Assembly (NCBI GenBank): GCA_036583965.1
Contig: JAZBQD010000014.1
Span: forward strand, 54,565,626 to 54,629,625
Source: Prunella strophiata
Taxonomy: Eukaryota > Chordata > Aves > Passeriformes > Prunellidae
Direction: 5' to 3'
DNA length: 64,000 nt
Positions within the stretch are counted from its first letter, which is position 1. The number at the start of each line of letters is the position of its first letter. The notes beneath the pieces were generated by a model that saw only the letters and a list, made by a program, of their open reading frames with translations, did not search any database and had not been told where the DNA came from. Shown here one piece after another: positions 38,001-51,383 of this stretch. Made by a program: the position numbers and the translations under genes.

Positions 38001-41000
38001 AAAAATAGAACAAGTTACCAATGAGAAAGATGGAACTGGATCATATCACATCATGCATTGTTTATGTGATGGACATTCATAAAAGAACACCTTAGTAAAT
38101 ATAAATTGGACATGTTTTTCCTTATAAAATGCAGGGGGATATAAAAGGTTCATCACTGCCTCAACAGGCTCTGAACATTTGAACCTTCCTAAATTAGTCT
38201 TTAGGAACACTTGCATTACCATAACAACGAAGCTGTCTCTTTTCTTGAAGATTAAAAGAGATTGGTTTTTCTTTCTGGGCAATTTCACTTTGTTTATAAA
38301 TTGTTATTTGCCATTTTACTTAAATGTAATTTGCATATTTTTGGCTTATCTTTTTGAAAAATTGATGATTTTGAAAAGGTCCACTGAATCTTTTAGTACA
38401 GAAGAAATGTTGTTACAGCAAATCCTTTGTGTATATAGATTTATATAAATATATATGTATTAATTTGTGTAAAATTAATTTTAACAGTCAATGGGTGAGG
38501 GAAACAGAGGAGACTTTCAAAAGCTATTTGAGGGTATTTCTCTATAAAACAGAGTAAAACCAATAGAGATGATGTTTCTTTCCAGGTAATGAGTCATATC
38601 TGAAGGTTTCTATTCCACAAATATATTTCTATTTATACCTTATCAAATGTCTAAAAATTATTCATTCTCTTGTCCTTTCTGACGGCAAAAAAAAAAAAAA
38701 ATGCCCAGATATTTCTCTAGGATAATATTAACTTTGAGATTATATTAAAAAAAAAAATATATTGTAGAGTTTCATGAAAGCAGCAATCCATCTGTACTGC
38801 AATTAATGAACCAGAATTGGCATTTTTTCTCAGTTCTATATTTTCTACTAATCAGGAATTTGCCCCTGGGAAATACAAATGCCTGTGCTGAGTACACACA
38901 AGGTGTAAAACACTGATACAAAATATTTAATAGAAATCTGCATATAATGAAAATTATTTCTGAAAAATTGTTGAACATCACTGGCAAATAACTAGCATTG
39001 TGCAAAGTATGGAGCTCAACTCAATGTCTTAATTTGATTTTATTTTTTCTTCTTTTTAATGTCATTGGATATAAACCAATTTTTATTGTTAATATCTTTT
39101 TGAAACCATATGAATTTGAGGACTGATTAAAGATTTTGTTCTTAGAAAAACAAACATTATTATATTCAAAATAATTTCCATATTAAACATTTTTTTCCCA
39201 AAAAATATTGTAGCATCTCTGTTTTTACCAGTATAGAAACTAAGGAATAGATGTGTCCCAAATGAAACTGAGTTAATTATGGGATCAGGAGTAAAATGCA
39301 TCACCCTGTCCCTGTGGAGATATGTCCTCTATCTAAAAACTATCCTTTTCCCACCTGGGCTGTTCACAGGCAAGAGTGACTACTGGCTGGGCTGTGTGCT
39401 TCATTGCTGATGAAGTGCTAGATGTGGAAAGAACCACAGGAAGGCAGCAGATGGTATTGTCTGGGGATAGAGTTGTAATTTATGCTCTTGCATTTACTAC
39501 CATACATACATTTAAATAATAAGAAATGTAATGAAAGAGCAGTAGTTTCAGTCATGGCTTTTGGCATAATTCTGAGCCTGTGTTCAGAGTTTTTGAATTA
39601 ATTATCCTGTCAATCAGAACCTAAAAGAGAAATCTAAAGATCCAGCTGTAATTTTCAACAGAATACTCTCAGAAAAACTAAATTAAAAAATGTATAATAT
39701 ACCATTGAAAAATTTATGCAAGTAAACGTGACTTTAGAACTCAGCATTAGATTGCCCACAGATTTTTAATTCATTTACTTTAAAAAGTTTTCTTATTCTA
39801 AATTCTTTATGCCTCTGGCATTCATCTGAAATCTTGATGCTGTAAGCCTTCAGGCTTACCAACAGTAACTGTGATGATGTTTTACCAATGTCTGTAGAGT
39901 AGTTTAAGGTTTTCTGCTGACTCATTGTTACAACTGAGAAATGTTAATGTATCCTGTCACCTCAGCTGCTCAGACTCATCTGTCATCTCTGGTCTCTTGG
40001 CTTGTCCCACACCTCGAGGTGCCTGTTGCCATTCTGTCTGAAGGACTGACTGCAACAAAGGAAGACTTTTGTGAACACTTAAGATTATGTGGATTTTCAG
40101 ACCCAAACAAGACTTTAGGGAGAATTAATATATTTCCCTTCGTTACATGTCTATTAAATTATCAGAACCATCAATTCCAAAAAATAAAATAGATGTTTAG
40201 AAGGATTGCAGCCTACAAAAGCTCTATGGATTGTTTTGTTTGTTTGTTTTTTAATTCATTTTTAAGTCTCAGGTTATGGACAGAAAACTGTAGATACATG
40301 CACTAAAAAAAAAAGAACAGTTTCTACCACCATCAACAAAAACACAGCACTGTATCTAGCACTTTGACCCAAAATGGGTATATCAGAAGAATAAACTCAC
40401 AGTAGAAAAGTTATATTCAAACACTGATGAACTTGAAGTCAACAGAAAATTAATGGAGTAACATCAGAATAATAATTATTCTACCTTGAAGAATTTTAAA
40501 TGCACTCATCAGAAATAATAAATATTTACACATCAGATACAATAATAATCATCAGATCTGATTTCTATCTGTTTTCACCCCTCTAATTTTTCTTTACTCC
40601 TGAACATTTTCTTATCTAGATGTTTTAATTGTACTTAAATTTTATTGGACTTTTCATCTGCTTTGATCCTTACAGTTATACCTCAGCTTCTTGTGACTCT
40701 TAAGAGGTATGCAATTATGTGCCTAATTCATGTTTTAACTATTATGCTTTTTTTCCTAGGAAAAAAAAATGATGAGTTTAATTTGTTTAATGTAAAGTAA
40801 AATATGTTTGAAATATTCCTGAATTTAGGGCTTCAGAAAATTCCTCTCTTTTCCCTAATTTTTTCTCCAGCAAAATGCTTGATTTTCACTTATGAGTAGG
40901 AAGATTTTATGCTTTCCACTCACGTATAAAATGCTGAAGTTAACAAGATACGAATGATTTCTTACAGAAATGCTAATTTTTTTTCTTAGTTGCTCTGAGT

Positions 41001-42650
41001 TAATTTTATTACTTTAGTTTCAATTCTCCCAAATTCCTACACAGTCCTTAGAAATTGCCTAAGCTTGTAAGGTTTAAGCTACAGGACTCAATTCTTTGTC
41101 TTGCAGACTTCCATCCAGTTTTGATATATCTTATTCATTCCATGATATTGTCTGTTTAGAATTGATTGTTTAGAACATTTAGTAGATTGTAATATTTTTC
41201 CATTAAAGATTATAATGTTTTGTGAATTCAGACTTTGGTTCCCTTTTTATTCTGTCCTTACAAAATCCTAATTTTCTCTTTTAGAATTTCTTGATATGAA
41301 AATAAAGCATTAAAAACTTTCAAATTCTCCAGGGAAAACTTTGGTCTACTTGAGCTTAGCCTTATCTGTCAATCACTCAATCAGCCTTTGTTTTATATAC
41401 AGTAGCACAATGGAGAATGAATCTAGAGTGCCATGCATAAAGCTCTTAGTTAACAAGAGAAAGCTAATCTCAGCTGATGAATTTTCCACCTTTGTTCTAC
41501 ATCTAGGTAAAGACTTTCTAATAACCTCAGGGACCAAGTGTTATTGCTTTAGGGTATATGCTTGAAGTCTTGGTTTCTGTGTTTTATGCAGCTGTGTCCA
41601 TGATAACTGGAATAAAATGAACTTGGGTTTAGACTAAAATAATAATACCATCAATGACTGAATATTTATGCTATGCAGCATGACAGAGACTAATTACATT
41701 TTTGTGACTTAAAAACTAACTGTGGCCAGTGGCTAAACAAACTGTTATAAATAGATCAAGGCTGTGCTACTGAATCAGTACCCACACAGTAAAATTAATA
41801 GTAGCTATGGTCTTTGCAACTTGCACACAGATGAGGAATGCACCTGAGGGAGGCCACAAAGCTCTCATTCAAAACTAGAATGTCCTACTACCACCTAGAT
41901 AATTATTACATGGCAAAACTTGCCCCCAACTCCATGAAATGTCAAGAGACACCTGAGGGAGCCCCTAATGAACTTTTCATCTGCACTTTTCCATTAAAAG
42001 AAACATTTTTTCGTCAAAGTGAATGGTGGTACTAAGCATGCCCTATACTTACAACACTGTTAGAAATAGCAATAATTTCAGAAGTCTCATACTTATTTTT
42101 TTTCTCTTTTTGATGCTTAAGAGAGAATTTTGAGCTCCCTACATAAAGAATTTGACATTTTTTTCTGGGTAATGTGTGGACAAAAGAACAGAAGACAGTC
42201 TATAAGAAATAGTAACTGTACCTTGAAAGCTTGAGCATGTGAGACTTTCAAAAAATAATGTATGGGCATTACCCTTTGTTAGAATAAAAGAAACAGCAGT
42301 AAATAAATAAAAAAATCACTATAATATAAGCAGACTGTCTTGATTCTACTACTAATTGAGCTCCTTTTTTAGTGTAAACAAGCATGCAATGTCTATTGCT
42401 AGATACAATTGAGTAAATTCTGGTATAGGCTCATTTTCCAAACTACATGTGTTGACATCTGGATAATTAACATAATTATTAATAATTAGGATGAAGAGCA
42501 GCCATTTCATAACTCAGATGAAAATGTCACAGAATTTTTCTGAATTATTAGTTTCTATTTAATCTAATAGATTTTTGTAGGAATATCCAAATTTTAAGGT
42601 TTTGTATGTTAGTAGGCCAAATTTATCTCTGGTACATTTTTTACAGGGAA
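38001..42650. other. Unique AT-rich non-coding sequence
   Basis: No coding exon, RNA gene or transposon recognised over 4.6 kb. A 15-A run lies at 38687-38701 and a 16-bp perfect AT palindrome at 42473-42488. Confidence 0.5.
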
Positions 42651-43985
42651 TGAATCACAGGATCACACAATGGTTGGGGTTAAAAGGGACCTCTGGAGAT
42701 TATTAGTCCAAGCCCCTCTCCTAGAGAATATTCACCTAGTGCAGATTGCACAGGATCATTTTCCAAGCAGGTTTTGAATATCTCCAGAGGAGAAGTCTCT
42801 ACAACATCTCTGGGCAGGCTGTTCCAGTGCTTTGTCACACCCAAAGGAAATAAGCTTTTCCTTATATTCAGATGGAAATTCCTGGTTTTAAATTTGTACC
42901 TGTTGCCCCTTGTCCTGTCATTAGGCACCATTGACAAGAATCTGGTTCCATCCTCTTGATGAACACCCCAAAGATATTGGCATGGATTTATTAATTCCCC
43001 TCTCAGTCATCTCTTTTCCAAGCAAAACAGTTCCAGCTCCCTCAGCCTTTCCTCATAACAGAGATGATCCAGTTCCCTAATCATCCTGATAGCCCTTTGC
43101 TGGACCCTCTCCAGTAGTTTCTTGTTTTTCTTGCACTGGGGAGCCTAGAACTGGACTCAGCACTCCAGATGTGGCTTCCCCAGGGCAGACTATGGGGGCA
43201 GAATCACCTCCCTTGACCTGATGGCCACACTCTTCCTAATGCACAGCTGCTTTCCAGCAGGTCAGGTCCTTGTGTCCACTTGTGCATGGGGTTATCCCTC
43301 CATGAGTGCAGGACCCTCCACTGAACTTCCTCAGGTCCTTCTCCACCCAGGTCTCCATCCTGTCCAGGTCTGGCTGAATGGCAGCACAGCCTTCAGGTGT
43401 ATCAGCCACTCCTCCAAGTTTTCTACCTTCAGCAAACTTGTCAAGCATGCAAGGGTCTTGTACTGACCCTGGGGAAGACCACTGGCTACAGGCCTCTAAT
43501 TAGACTGCACTGCTGACTGCAACCCTCTGAACTCTACCATTTGTCCAGCTCTTAATTCACCTCACTGTCCACTCATCTAACCCATACCTGATCTTACATG
43601 TGAGGATCTTAATAGAGAAAGTATCAAAAGCCTTGCTGTGGACAACATGCAGTGCTCTCCCCTCATCTACCCAGCCAGTCATGTCAGCACAGAAAGGTTC
43701 TGAATTAGACAAGCATGATTTCTAACTTAGGAATCCATGCTCACTACCCATAGAACATACTTTTTTGTCCACATGCGTAGAATGAACATTCATAATGAGC
43801 TGTTCCATCACCTTTCCAGGGATTTAACCTGTAGTTCCCTGGCTTCCTCTGTTCATCCTTTTTGAAGACTGGAGTGGTATTGTCTTTCCTCCAGTCCTGA
43901 GGCATCTCTCCTGCTCTCCATGACTTCTCAAAGATGATAGAGAGTGGCTTAACAATAACACCAGTCAACCTCTTCAGCTGGTATT
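42651..43985 (-). mobile_element. CR1 LINE, ~1.3-kb 3' portion including part of the reverse transcriptase
   Basis: This is the longest CR1 copy in the window, on the minus strand with its 3' terminus at the left (42651). Two minus-strand frames keep CR1 ORF2 pieces. The one at 43744-43968 carries the RT start region, with residues like KPLSIIFEKSW and 'GNYR'. The one at 42680-42937 carries the C-terminal DRTRGN... KHWNSLPR... segment. Between them lie the complements of the RT core ('TCAAAAGCCTTGCTGTGGACAA' near 43626) and of the thumb region, with indels and stops. ORF2 is thus broken in several places and its 5' part, including the endonuclease, is missing. The copy is typical of bird CR1: 5'-truncated and immobile. 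Confidence 0.95.
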
Positions 43986-45055
43986 TACTCTGTAGGTTTA
44001 GGGTAAAATTAGAGGGAGCAAGGCAAAAGGGTATTATCTTTATATTTTTTACTTATTTTCTTTTATTTTTTTTCTTTTTTTTTTAATTGGTTGATTATTT
44101 TGTGGAAAACCTCCAATTTAACAGTATACTTCAGGAAGAGAAAACCTTGAAAATGTTTCCTCAAACATTTCAAGTAACAGATTAAAACTTTTAAAACTTA
44201 AAAAAAAAAAAAAAAAAAATTGAATGTTCAGAGGAAACCAGAATGGAACAGCACAAAGAGGGTTTTTATTTCAAAAGAGAACTGCAGTATATAGATAAAG
44301 CTGTAGGGATAATTTGACCTTCAAACCCTGAATGGGAAGGTTTTTGAGATAGAAGGTACATCCCTGAAGTAGGGGTACCTGTGTTCATGACTGAAAGATA
44401 AGAAAAAGTAGTAATTCTAGTCAGGGCAACAATATGGTGTAAAAGAGCTATCTAGAAGTAAGCACACTTTGGAAGATATTTTTATCTCCATATTTTCACA
44501 TTTTTGCCCCTAAGGCAAAATTTCAATATATATTTGCTACAGCAATTTTCTGTGGGATTTAATAAACTTCACTGGGAGTTAAATTTGTTTAAAAGTAGTA
44601 GGTTTTCATAACACATATTCAGATCTCAGAAAGAATCAGTATGTCAGTCCAAATTAATCTCAATCTTTTTTTAAAAGCTTGCTAACACATGTCAATTAAT
44701 AAGCAGAGAGCTTATGATAATTGGCAGTTAACACTCTATTATGAATAAGGTTGTTTGCTGTTAATGGAATGTAATGGATTGTAATTCTGTACTTTAATAT
44801 TACATGCCAAAGCATGCCTCTCTCACCTCCCTTTCTGTCCTCACAACAAATGACACAATATTTGACAATGATAAGTAGACAAAGGATTATACTTAACACA
44901 TTTAATATGGAGTATTAAATACACCAAATGTAGACACTAGGTAAGTGATATTAGTACAGGCATTCCTGTCACTCCTAGTATGAAAATGTCAATTTTTTTT
45001 TTTGTTTGTTTTGTTGTCCACCTGCTGTCTTTACAACTCACAAAATTCAGTGAGT
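43986..45055. other. Unique AT-rich spacer between two CR1 copies
   Basis: No recognisable gene. It contains a T-rich stretch at 44041-44090 and a 20-A run at 44200-44219. Confidence 0.5.
44200..44219 (+). repeat. Poly(A) tract, 20 A
   Basis: Uninterrupted A run in AT-rich DNA with no retroposon body upstream. Confidence 0.85.
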
Positions 45056-45075
45056 GTCAGTCACAAATGACTGAC
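45056..45075. other. Perfect 8-bp inverted repeat, 4-base loop
   Basis: GTCAGTCA at 45056-45063 and its exact reverse complement at 45068-45075 enclose CAAA. It abuts the 5' truncation point of the CR1 copy that starts near 45085. Confidence 0.8.
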
Positions 45076-45084
45076 AAAATCAGT

Positions 45085-45990
45085 CAATTTTAAGGCCAGT
45101 TCTGTTTGATATCTTTGTCAATGATGTGGAGAAGGGGATTGAGTACACCCTCAGTTTGCAGAGGACACCAAGTTGGGTGGGAGTATTGATCTGCTGGAGG
45201 GTAGGAAGGCTCTGCAGAGGGATCTGGGATTGATGGGCTGAGGACCACTGTGTGAGGTTCAATGAGGCCAAGTGCTTCTGTCACAACTGTCTGCAGCACT
45301 ACTGGCTGGGTGACACTGACTGGAAAGCTGCCTGGTGGAAAATGAACCTGGGGGTGCTGCTCAACAGCTGGATGAACATGATCCAGCAGTCTGCCCAGGT
45401 GGCCAAGAAGGCCAATGGCATCATGGCTTTTTTCAGCAATAGTGTGGCAGTTGGACCAGGGAAGTGACTGTCCTCCTTCACTTGACACTGGTGAGGTCAC
45501 ACCTCAAGTTCTTTGTCCAGTTCTGAGCCCCTCACTTTCAAGAAAGATGTTGAGGTGCTGGAGCATGTCCAGAGGAGGGCAACAGAGCTGGGAAGTTTCT
45601 GGAGAGTAAGTAATGTGAGAAGTGTCAGAGGGAGCTGGTTGTTAACTTGGAGAAGAGGAGGCTCAGGAGACACTCACCAGAACTACCTGAAAGGTCAATC
45701 CCTTCTCCCAAAAATAAGAAACAGGACAAGAGGAAATGGTCACAAGTTGCATCAGGGGAGGTTTAGGTTGGATTTAAAAAAAAAAAAAAAAAAAAAACCA
45801 AAAAAAACCTGGGGGAAAGAGTTGTCAAGAATTGGAAGAGGCTGTCCAGGCAACTGGTGGAATCATCATCCCTGGAGATGTGCAGATGTGGACCTAGGGA
45901 CAAGTGGTGGATGTGGCAGTGTTAGGTTAATGGTTGGACTCGATGGTCTTAAAGGTCTTTTACATTCTAAACACTTCTATGATTCTATTC
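45085..45990 (+). mobile_element. CR1 LINE, ~0.9-kb 3' portion with internal A expansion
   Basis: Plus-strand CR1 copy starting in the reverse transcriptase ('GCCAGTTCTGTTTGATATC' near 45094, then 'GATGTGGAGAAGGGG'). It runs through the 'ACACCAAGTTGGGTGGGAG' and 'GCCCAGGTGGCCAAGAAGGCC' segments and the 'AGGACAAGAGGAAATGG' region to the 3' terminus, 'ACTTCTATGATTCTATTC', at 45990. The frames are broken by several indels. Where the consensus codes for LDIRKKFF there is instead a run of 22 A (45777-45798) and more A-rich sequence. Confidence 0.93.
45777..45798 (+). repeat. Poly(A) expansion inside CR1, 22 A
   Basis: The run sits inside the ORF2 C-terminal part of the element and not at its end, so it is not a tail. 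CR1 itself does not end in poly(A). The likely source is slippage at the short A run that encodes the Lys-rich IRKK motif. Confidence 0.85.
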
Positions 45991-46470
45991 AGGTGTAAGT
46001 AAATAATAAACACAAATCTTGAAAGCAATCTCTTGTTTAAGACGAAGTGATCTTTGCTAATAATTGCTGTTTCTTTTGTGACAGTTCAGAAGAAACAAAC
46101 TTGCTCATAGGAATCTGTATGTGATCCTTAAGTGAGGTAAGTGAGTAGTAAATTAACACAAGAGCCTGCTGAGGAATTGTGTCTGTCATTTTCTGCAGTG
46201 AATTAACTTAGGTCAGTTCTCTATCAGGGGATAAAAATATACAAAGACAAAGAAAGGATGTTTACACTCTTTGTAGTGTAGACATGCACCATATTTGCTT
46301 AACTGCACAGAGCAATAGCAGTATTTCTTTTCAAGCCAGTGCTAATTACAGTTTGAATCAATCTCTTTGCCATTGCTAGCAGTAAACTTTAAAATATATT
46401 TGCTTGTTTGACTTCACAGCAGTGAATGAATTGACTTCTTAGATTTTTTTCATTCCTGTTTACTGAAGTG

Positions 46471-46507
46471 TGTCTGTCTGTCTATCTACCTACCTATCAT
46501 CTATCTC
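46471..46507 (+). repeat. Short tetranucleotide microsatellite (TCTG/TCTA/CCTA)
   Basis: About nine imperfect tetranucleotide units: TGTC, then TATC, then TACC, then degenerate. Confidence 0.8.
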
Positions 46508-49500
46508 TTTAAAATCTTACTGTCATGCACTACTAATCTAGTTACAGAAGTGTATAAAAATATCTAGTAGCTAATAAAACAATCTACCTTTCTGCAGATA
46601 AGTTTTATGAATTATAAAACAAGAAAAAGCCACCAAGATACTGGAATGGGAGCACATATTGCCCTGTTTACAAAACCAGCAAAATGAAAACTTCCTCTTC
46701 CCCAAATAATTACTTCCATTGATTTCATTTGAAATAATAATTATTGATAAGTAAGCATTATTAGAACCAAAAGGAAAAAGAAAATATATGAAGTGTATGC
46801 ACTGAATCTTAATGTCTTAATCTTAAACAAAAAATAAAAGTGTCTATATGATGCAACAGAGCTGATAAGGTTATATTCAGTTTCTTGATCAAACAGAATT
46901 CCCATTTCTGAAGATGTCAGTTTAATTATTCAACAACATAGAGCAGATGCATTGGATATATTATTGTTTGAATCACTTGTGATTCTTTTGAAGCTCCTTT
47001 TTTGATACACAATCTACCTCCAACAACATCAATAGAAGTATTACCTTAAGAAAATCTCAGATTATAATAATATTAGAAGTGTCTGTCAAAGGAAGAAATA
47101 CTTCTTACCAAACTTTTTAATATCTGCATTATCATAGTTCTTACTATGGTGATGTAACTTTTTTGTAAGGTTTATTAGTAGCAGAGCACCTCTATTTAAC
47201 TAACCTTATCTACTCCTAGAAGTTCTAGAAGCAAAAAAAAAAAAAATGATCACCAAATTGTCTGAACCTTTTCTATATTCTGGAAAGGATATTTATGCTG
47301 TGGAAATTGCAGAAAACATCCTTCTGTAATGATAAATTGAGAAAACCTTTAAAAGAATTAGAAAGAGATTGTTGTAACAGCTAGCTTCATTTGTTGAGAT
47401 CCTGGTGCCAACAAACTGATAAAACTGTCAGAAAATGAAGAACTCTTACCTTTTGTCCTCTATGTTGAAAATTAAACCCTGTATAACAGAGACATAGAAA
47501 TTTCCAGATATATATGTTGATATTTGCATGGTACATGCTTACACTCATACAGACTGGATAAATAAAACTAAAGAACACTGAAAACACTGTATAATCCTCT
47601 TTACACTTTGAATTCTAGTTTGGTTGAGTAATTGGGTTTTATTATAACAAAAACAAACAAAGAAGGAAATCAAACAAAACCCAGCAAAAACAGGAACAAA
47701 GCCAACCAACCAAAACCCACAAGAAGATAATTGTTTCCAGTTAGTCATTCTGGGGTTGTCTAAATTCAGAACTGCTGGAAGAACTTCATGGATTCAGGCC
47801 AAGGTGTACACACTAGTTAGTACTTGAGTATCTGCCTACAAAATCAACTGCTTAAAAAGAACAAAGAGGGATGTCATATCCTTAAATTTTCACTTTCTAA
47901 CCATCACTCTCTCCCTTTACTTTGTAGAGACTGTACATTATTTCAATTTAAAAAAAAAATTCTCTAATGTCAACATGCCCCAATAACCTATTCCACTGAA
48001 TGCAACAGAAAATAATGTGTGGTGTCTTACTGTGCAGCATGGGTAAATTAAAACCTAACTGAAAATAGTGTGTGTGTGCATCCATGCATGTGTACATATT
48101 TAAGTAATGAACTAGAATAAGGATAAAAAACAAAGATCTCAGATTATTTGCTATTTTTAATGTTAAATATCTTATTATTAATGCAGTTGTTTTTTTCTAA
48201 AAAAAAAAAGAACAACTTCAGAGTTTATCAGAAAACCATTTGTGAAACCCAATTTTACTATTTTATAATAAATATAGATTTTATTGAAGTCAGTGGAAGA
48301 ATTCCAATTTATTTTTCAGAATTTCTGATAAGAATAAAGATCTGTAATTACACGATACAAAATCCCATTTTGAAAACACTTAGGGTTAAAATTAATTATT
48401 TTACTCCATGAATGTTGTTGTAAGTTTCCACTCATGCTTAATATTTTGTTTATCCTTTGTTTGACAAAAGAATATGAAGCTCTTTTATGAAAAATACACT
48501 GATCAATGAATCAATCCATTTCCTTCTAATCAACCTTTTCATTATACTAAATAATATGTAATAATAAATAATGAACAAATCTCCTCTTTCCAAAAATATT
48601 TTGAAAATAAACAAATTTTAGGTTCCTATTTAGTGACTGAAAATGGAACTATAGATCTCTACATAACAGTGATACATTTGAAAATAGTAATTAGGATCTG
48701 CACCTTTCTAGATCTTCTGTGAAAGTGAGAACAGCAATAGGAGATATACCTAGGGAGCATTATAATAATTAAATCTTCTTAGTGTAATAGCATGATAGAT
48801 TGAAAAATATCAGACACCAAAAGAATGCCTTCCCTAGATACTTTAAAAAATTGATACAAAGCTTGAGGGAACAGAAAAACCATCTTGCCCAATCATGGAG
48901 CTTTATGAGAAAGTTCTTTTAGAGTTCAATTAGATTTTAGGAAAAAGGGGTTAATTTCCTAACCTATCTCGTTGAAGTGCATCATAGAAACCTGATATGC
49001 TGACAAGTATTCAACTGAAAACAATTTGCATTTGCTTGTCTTGGATTAGAAAAGAAAAAAGTTCTCAGACCAAATTTTGTACATGGAAACACAGATGGAA
49101 GTGTTTCAGAATCTGGAGAATATAAAATAACCAAGAAAAAAAGTCCAATTATTTTGCCATGTGTACTCATAAAAGTCTACACTCTAGAAGAATTGGGCAA
49201 ACCCAGCAACAATTTTAAAGGAATATTGGCAGCATAGCAATGGGTATCCTCCTTAGTGCTGTTTTGCTAAGAATCACATCTCTTTCAAGCTCATATATTC
49301 AGGGTACCTTTTCTCCAGAAGTCCCAAATGGACAGATCAAAATAGCAGCCTCACTTTTAGAGGAAAAAAACTCCAGTGTTGTGTCGGGTTTTTGTTTTAT
49401 TGGATTTTTTGGGGTTTTTTTGAAGAATGAAGTGTTTCTTCATGGCACTGTAGGAATAAGGGAATTTTCTGGCATTTGTCAGATGAGCGTGGATGACAAA

Positions 49501-50168
49501 CTTAACTGTAAGACAAAATGTTCTTCCTCCTGAGGTGTCAAAATCAATGAAAAGCTCAGACTTTGTTGAATCTCGGGAGGAAAAATCTGGTTCATGAGTT
49601 AAGATACTACATTATTTTTTTTTTTTGCCTTCCAGCTGCAGCTCCTGGGTCAGTGCTGGTCAATACTTAAACACAACCTGTCCACCTGTATCCTGTAAAG
49701 GAGAAGAAGCCACTAAAGGTCTCAGGCATGAGACTTGCTCAGGGATTAGTGCCAGAAAGCCTATCCTTCCTAGCTGATAAAATGCTTTGGTGGTTGGGAT
49801 TCTCTTCTTGATACGTCGAAATTTCACCATAGATGTCTAAGTATCAACTACATTGGAATGAAGAAAACACAATTATTTCATGGTCAAGCACTGTTCAAAG
49901 ATATTATAATGCCTCTCAATTTTTTTCTTCCATTAATTTCCTTCTGTTGCAGTCAGTTTCCAACAGTCCTGCCATTAATTATATCATAAACAATGGGTAC
50001 TCAGGAGAGATTTGGCTTATCTGAGATGGATGATTCCTCTTAGGCTCACTCAAGACCTAAATCTTTCAGCAATTGCCTGTTTGGCATCTCTGAATGCAAA
50101 TAGTAGCAAGGTTGACAGTATTCAGTGACCATATATAAGAGTATCAAAAAGATTTCCCAAATTGGATG

Positions 50169-50232
50169 AAAAAAAAAAAAAAAAAAAAAGAACAAACCCA
50201 ACAAAAAAATAAACCAAAACCCCAAAACCAAA
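50169..50232 (+). repeat. Poly(A) tract followed by A/C-rich simple sequence
   Basis: A run of 21 A (50169-50189) leads into AACAAACCC- and AAACCAAAACCCC-type sequence. It is simple low-complexity DNA; no retroposon body is recognised. Confidence 0.8.
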
Positions 50233-51383
50233 CTTTTGAGAAGTTTTGTCACAAATATAATATGACATTTAAGGTAATATTTTAATGTAAAAACTACTTA
50301 TCTCTTTTCTTTCTCCATAAATGAAATTAAGCTTGAATATTTATGACGGTATTTGCTATCCAATGCTTCTTGTACTATTTTTAAAATGCATTGGAACATG
50401 TAAGTAAAGGAATCTTACTATTATACCTATGAGAAGGAGAGAAGTTTTGTTATATCTGTGACAAGGGGAGAATTTTTGAGAATATTTCAGAACTTCGCAA
50501 AATTAAAATGCATTTAGAAACAAAATTACTAGAATTACTGAAATGTAAACTAGTTTATTCTGCCCAAAAGCAATTAAAGACTTTGATAATCATTTTCATG
50601 TGTGGTTTTGTTCACACTTTTCAGTGTAAGCAAATTCAAGGAAAAAAAAACCTGTCTGCTTCTACTGAGTTTTATGCAATTCTTTCTGTTTCAGTTTTCC
50701 TTGGTTCCATTACACCTCTTTGAAGAAGTCTTCATAAAATCTATGTTTTATACATTACAGCAAAATTTCATAGTTATATTTTTTTCCTTGGCATAATTAA
50801 GTTTCTTTCACAAGTAGTGACTCATCTCAGATTTCAAAACCTAAATATTTAAACTGTGCAAAGATATTTTGCATGGTCTTACCATGGATCTAAGCAGCAC
50901 AGGTGGCAGCAATCTGGCATAGATTACAGCATGCTTGAATAATAAATCAAGTACATTAAAGAATCAAAAGCAAAACTCAATTAAAAGAACTAATTGACAA
51001 AATTTAAAATTTAGAAAGTAAATGAACTAGTAAAAAAGCTTAGTTAAGGTCAGAATGATTAATGCTATACCCTTAAATCACTCAACAAAGAAAGCTAAAT
51101 TATCCTTTAAAAAGAAAAATATTGCATTTCATTTTTCATTGAAAACATGCATATTAAAATACATTATGGCACCAATTATTGGGCTATGTGTTCTTACATT
51201 AATTTAATGTACTTTTTTATTATTTTCTAGTTACATTTATTACAAATCTCCATTGGTTACATGAGCTATTAATGAGCTTGTTTGTAGAACTTGCAATGAC
51301 AAGAGCCTTCCAAATTATTATGGTCTTAATATGTTTTCAGTCCAGTGAAATAGAAAAAGTTGATTAGTTTTTGGGATGAACCA

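Larger units (their letters stand above)
45991..51383. other. Unique AT-rich non-coding sequence
   Basis: About 5.4 kb with simple repeats only: the tetranucleotide tract at 46471-46507, an A/C-rich stretch at 47640-47720 and the poly(A) plus A/C-rich tract at 50169-50232. The stretch 49380-49820 has slightly more CpG than the rest but matches nothing known to me. Confidence 0.5.

Noticed and set aside
45513..45998. Plus-strand open frame of 161 codons
   Set aside because: It lies wholly inside the CR1 copy at 45085-45990, crosses its A expansion as a poly-Lys run, and is frameshifted relative to ORF2.
49615..49635. Splice-acceptor-like sequence (T run then GCCTTCCAG)
   Set aside because: A good match to a 3' splice site, but no open exon with a donor follows that I can support; such sites are common beside T runs.
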